This document shows positions 62,319 to 64,000 of a stretch of DNA of 64,000 nucleotides, one piece after another. The notes beneath the pieces are model-generated. The model saw nothing but the letters and a program-made list of their open reading frames with translations, had not been told where the DNA came from and searched no databases. The DNA lies in assembly GCA_963841105.1 (NCBI GenBank), contig CAWJCB010000030.1, forward strand, positions 124,001-188,000. The letters run 5' to 3'. Within the stretch, counting starts at the first letter, position 1, and the number at the start of each line of letters is the position of its first letter. A program made the position numbers and the translations under genes. The stretch comes from VAZQ01 sp963841105 (lineage in GTDB: Bacteria > Pseudomonadota > Alphaproteobacteria > Rhizobiales > Xanthobacteraceae).

Positions 62319-63296
62319 TCACAGCCATTTCTTCCACTTGAAGAAGAAATACGGCAGCGCCGCTGCGGCGACCATCAGAACAATTGCAATCGGATAGCCG
62401 AAGTGCCAGTCGAGCTCCGGCATGTGCTTGAAATTCATGCCGTAGATGGAAGCAATGAGGGTCGGCGGCATGAGCGCCACGGCCGCCACCGAGAAGATCT
62501 TGATGATATTGTTCTGCTCGATCGTGACCACGCCAAGCATGGCATCGAGGAGGAATTGGATCTTGTTCGAGAGATAGGCGGCGTGGTCAGACAAGGACTG
62601 CACATCGCGCTGCATGCCGCGCAACTGCGCCCGCGGCTCTTTTGCCCAGCGCATGGTGTCGGCCTCATTGGCGAGATAGAGCAGCAATCGTCCGATTGAC
62701 ACCAGGCTCTCGCGCACCTTGGAAGCCAGGTCGCCTTTTCGCCCGATCGCCCGCAGGATCTGGTTGTAGCTCCTGGTGCGATCGGCCCTGGCGTCTTCCG
62801 GTTCGAAGATGTCGTGCGAAACCTGATCGACCTCCACACCGACCCGCTCCAGGATGTCGGCGGCCCGATCGATGACGGCATCGAGCAGGTCCATCATCAC
62901 CAATTCTCCGGTGATCGTTGGAGAGCAAGTCCGCGCCAGCTTGTTGCCGACCATCAAGAAGGGGCGCGGCTCGTCATAGCGCACCGTAATCAACCGGTGC
63001 CCAGATAGAATGAAAGTGACGGGAGTGGTCTTCGGAGTGTCGGAATCGGACTGACACATCAACGTGGCCGTCATATACCTCGCCCCGTTCTCGACGTAGA
63101 GGCGGCTCGTGACTTCGATTTCCTGCATCTCCTCGCGGGTGGGAACCGCGACGCCGACCTTCTGCTCTACGAGCTTGTCTTCCCGCTGATGCGGGTTGAC
63201 CAGGTCGAACCACACCGCGCTCTCCGGCAAATCGGCGGTGGACGCGACCGCAACGCGATCAAGGGAATTGCCCCGCGGAACGTAAACCCACAACAT
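62319..63296 (-). CDS. corA: CorA-family magnesium transporter
   Basis: 325 residues: N-terminal cytosolic domain (VWFDLVNPHQREDK...EIEVTSRLYVENGARY), a long stalk helix, and two C-terminal TM helices with the selectivity motif YGMNFKHMPEL at the mouth of the pore (SVAAVALMPPTLIASIYGMN) and the basic end KWKKWL. Homopentameric Mg2+ (or Co2+/Ni2+) channel in the inner membrane. Complete. Confidence 0.94.
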   Translation of the reverse strand: MLWVYVPRGNSLDRVAVASTADLPESAVWFDLVNPHQREDKLVEQKVGVAVPTREEMQEIEVTSRLYVENGARYMTATLMCQSDSDTPKTTPVTFILSGHRLITVRYDEPRPFLMVGNKLARTCSPTITGELVMMDLLDAVIDRAADILERVGVEVDQVSHDIFEPEDARADRTRSYNQILRAIGRKGDLASKVRESLVSIGRLLLYLANEADTMRWAKEPRAQLRGMQRDVQSLSDHAAYLSNKIQFLLDAMLGVVTIEQNNIIKIFSVAAVALMPPTLIASIYGMNFKHMPELDWHFGYPIAIVLMVAAAALPYFFFKWKKWL

Positions 63297-63637
63297 GATC
63301 CCTCCGCGGCCAACTCTTCCAGCCGCTTGCCACGGCAGGATCGAAATCAGTGAGCTCCGCCATACGGTCCACGCGCCGCCTTATACGCATATTGCGTGGC
63401 GATTGACACGAGTTTCACTGCGTTCGCGTGTCGCTGCGGGAATCAGCTGTAGGGTGGAGAAAGACGAAGCTCCGCACACAGCCTCACGCGGCGCCGCGCC
63501 CGCGAGACAATAGCGCCGGTCCTTACCGCGTGCGCAGCGCGCTCCCACATTGACGCATGGGTCGGAATTGCGCGCCTCTGCTCACCCTAGAGCTGTGTCA
63601 ATTTCACCGGAACGCTCAGCGGCACGCGCAACACGGC
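63297..63637. other. Intergenic stretch, no supported gene
   Basis: 341 bases upstream of corA. It should contain the corA promoter, but no riboswitch-like or operator structure could be seen. Possible frames in it lack recognisable features. The region 63836-64000 at the right end likewise shows no gene. Confidence 0.5.
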
Positions 63638-63835
63638 TCAGGCCGCCTTCTCTGAGATCCGCTCTTCCTGGTTCTGATGGGCCGCCGGAAGGTCGGCCGG
63701 ATTTCTGCCTTCGCTTTTGAACTGCAACGCGGCTGCAACCGCCGATATTCCGATTGCGCCATATTGAGTGTCGAGCTTTACATCGACGTGGCGATTACGT
63801 TCTTGCGTGGGTTGCTTGGGACTGCCCTTGATCAT
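63638..63835 (-). CDS. Small conserved hypothetical protein
   Basis: 65 residues, with a core DTQYGAIGISAVAAALQFKS and a polar C-terminus (ADLPAAHQNQEERISEKA). Short proteins with an IGISAVAAAL-type helix are, to my memory, recurrent in this order, with no known role. No TM helix is likely. The frame has plausible composition and no better alternative on the other strand. Confidence 0.5.
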   Translation of the reverse strand: MIKGSPKQPTQERNRHVDVKLDTQYGAIGISAVAAALQFKSEGRNPADLPAAHQNQEERISEKAA

Positions 63836-64000
63836 TTTAGCTCCGCCTTACTTGTAAGCCTTGGCTGGCTGCCGGCTCTTGTTGGAACGCTCTACGCGGT
63901 GCTGAATGGCTTCGGAGTGCGGCCGAAATGCGCACTAAATCGTCTGGTATCGTGACATTTCGGGTGTTGCTCCGCATGGTCCGGATGAAGGCCGGATATA

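Overview
The window reads as an alphaproteobacterial chromosome segment, most likely Hyphomicrobiales of the Bradyrhizobiaceae/Xanthobacteraceae type. This rests on gene orders recognised by eye: rpmH-rnpA-yidC-engB-argB, and pckA / chvI-chvG-hprK-EIIA-HPr / udgX / ahcY. High GC, many GTG starts and several families of dispersed palindromes (GTAGCCCGGAT type, CCTCTCCCC type, GTCATGCCCGGGCTTGACCCG type) fit the same group. No database could be searched, so genus is not claimed.

Layout. 1-4.3 kb is a decayed mobile region: two broken HigBA modules, a frameshifted aminoglycoside phosphotransferase, a headless LysR gene, a CcbP-like gene cut by an IS481-family element, and the displaced 3' half of a tRNA-Arg. 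4.3-10.9 kb carries HicAB, a DUF4442 protein and three cell-wall enzymes (two L,D-transpeptidases, one M15-like peptidase), and ends at an intact tRNA-Arg(ACG). The 49-bp tRNA repeat at both ends suggests a tRNA-targeted island. 11.3-28.7 kb is core: a sensor kinase, the rpmH cluster, argB, an LTXXQ protein, pckA, the ChvIG regulators coupled to HprK/EIIA/HPr, a UdgX-type uracil-DNA glycosylase and ahcY.

29-36.2 kb is accessory: a tightly overlapping five-gene operon built around a divergent Hsp70-like ATPase (best candidate for an undescribed system), then a VapC remnant, VapBC, a DUF1778/GNAT (TacAT-type) module and BrnTA. 36.7-46.9 kb looks like an aromatic acid catabolic island: MarR regulator, flavin reductase, flavin monooxygenase, gamma-resorcylate decarboxylase, GST, a TRAP transporter and a beta-keto acid cleavage enzyme. 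47.1-50 kb holds a triple-DUF4399 protein, a peptidoglycan-binding protein and a Fic protein. 50.1-63.3 kb is core: lepA, a class II amidotransferase, tlyA, a 23S rRNA uracil methyltransferase, a RibB fusion, aroC, a phosphatase, a DnaJ-type protein, a surface lipoprotein, pdxH, an SDR and corA.

A cross-cutting observation is that all ten single-base frameshifts I could resolve, including those in conserved core genes (chvG, the RibB fusion gene), are restored by removing one base, and a further lesion is +4. This points to insertion-type sequence error or a common process rather than independent decay, so frameshifted genes are listed as pseudogenes with that caveat.
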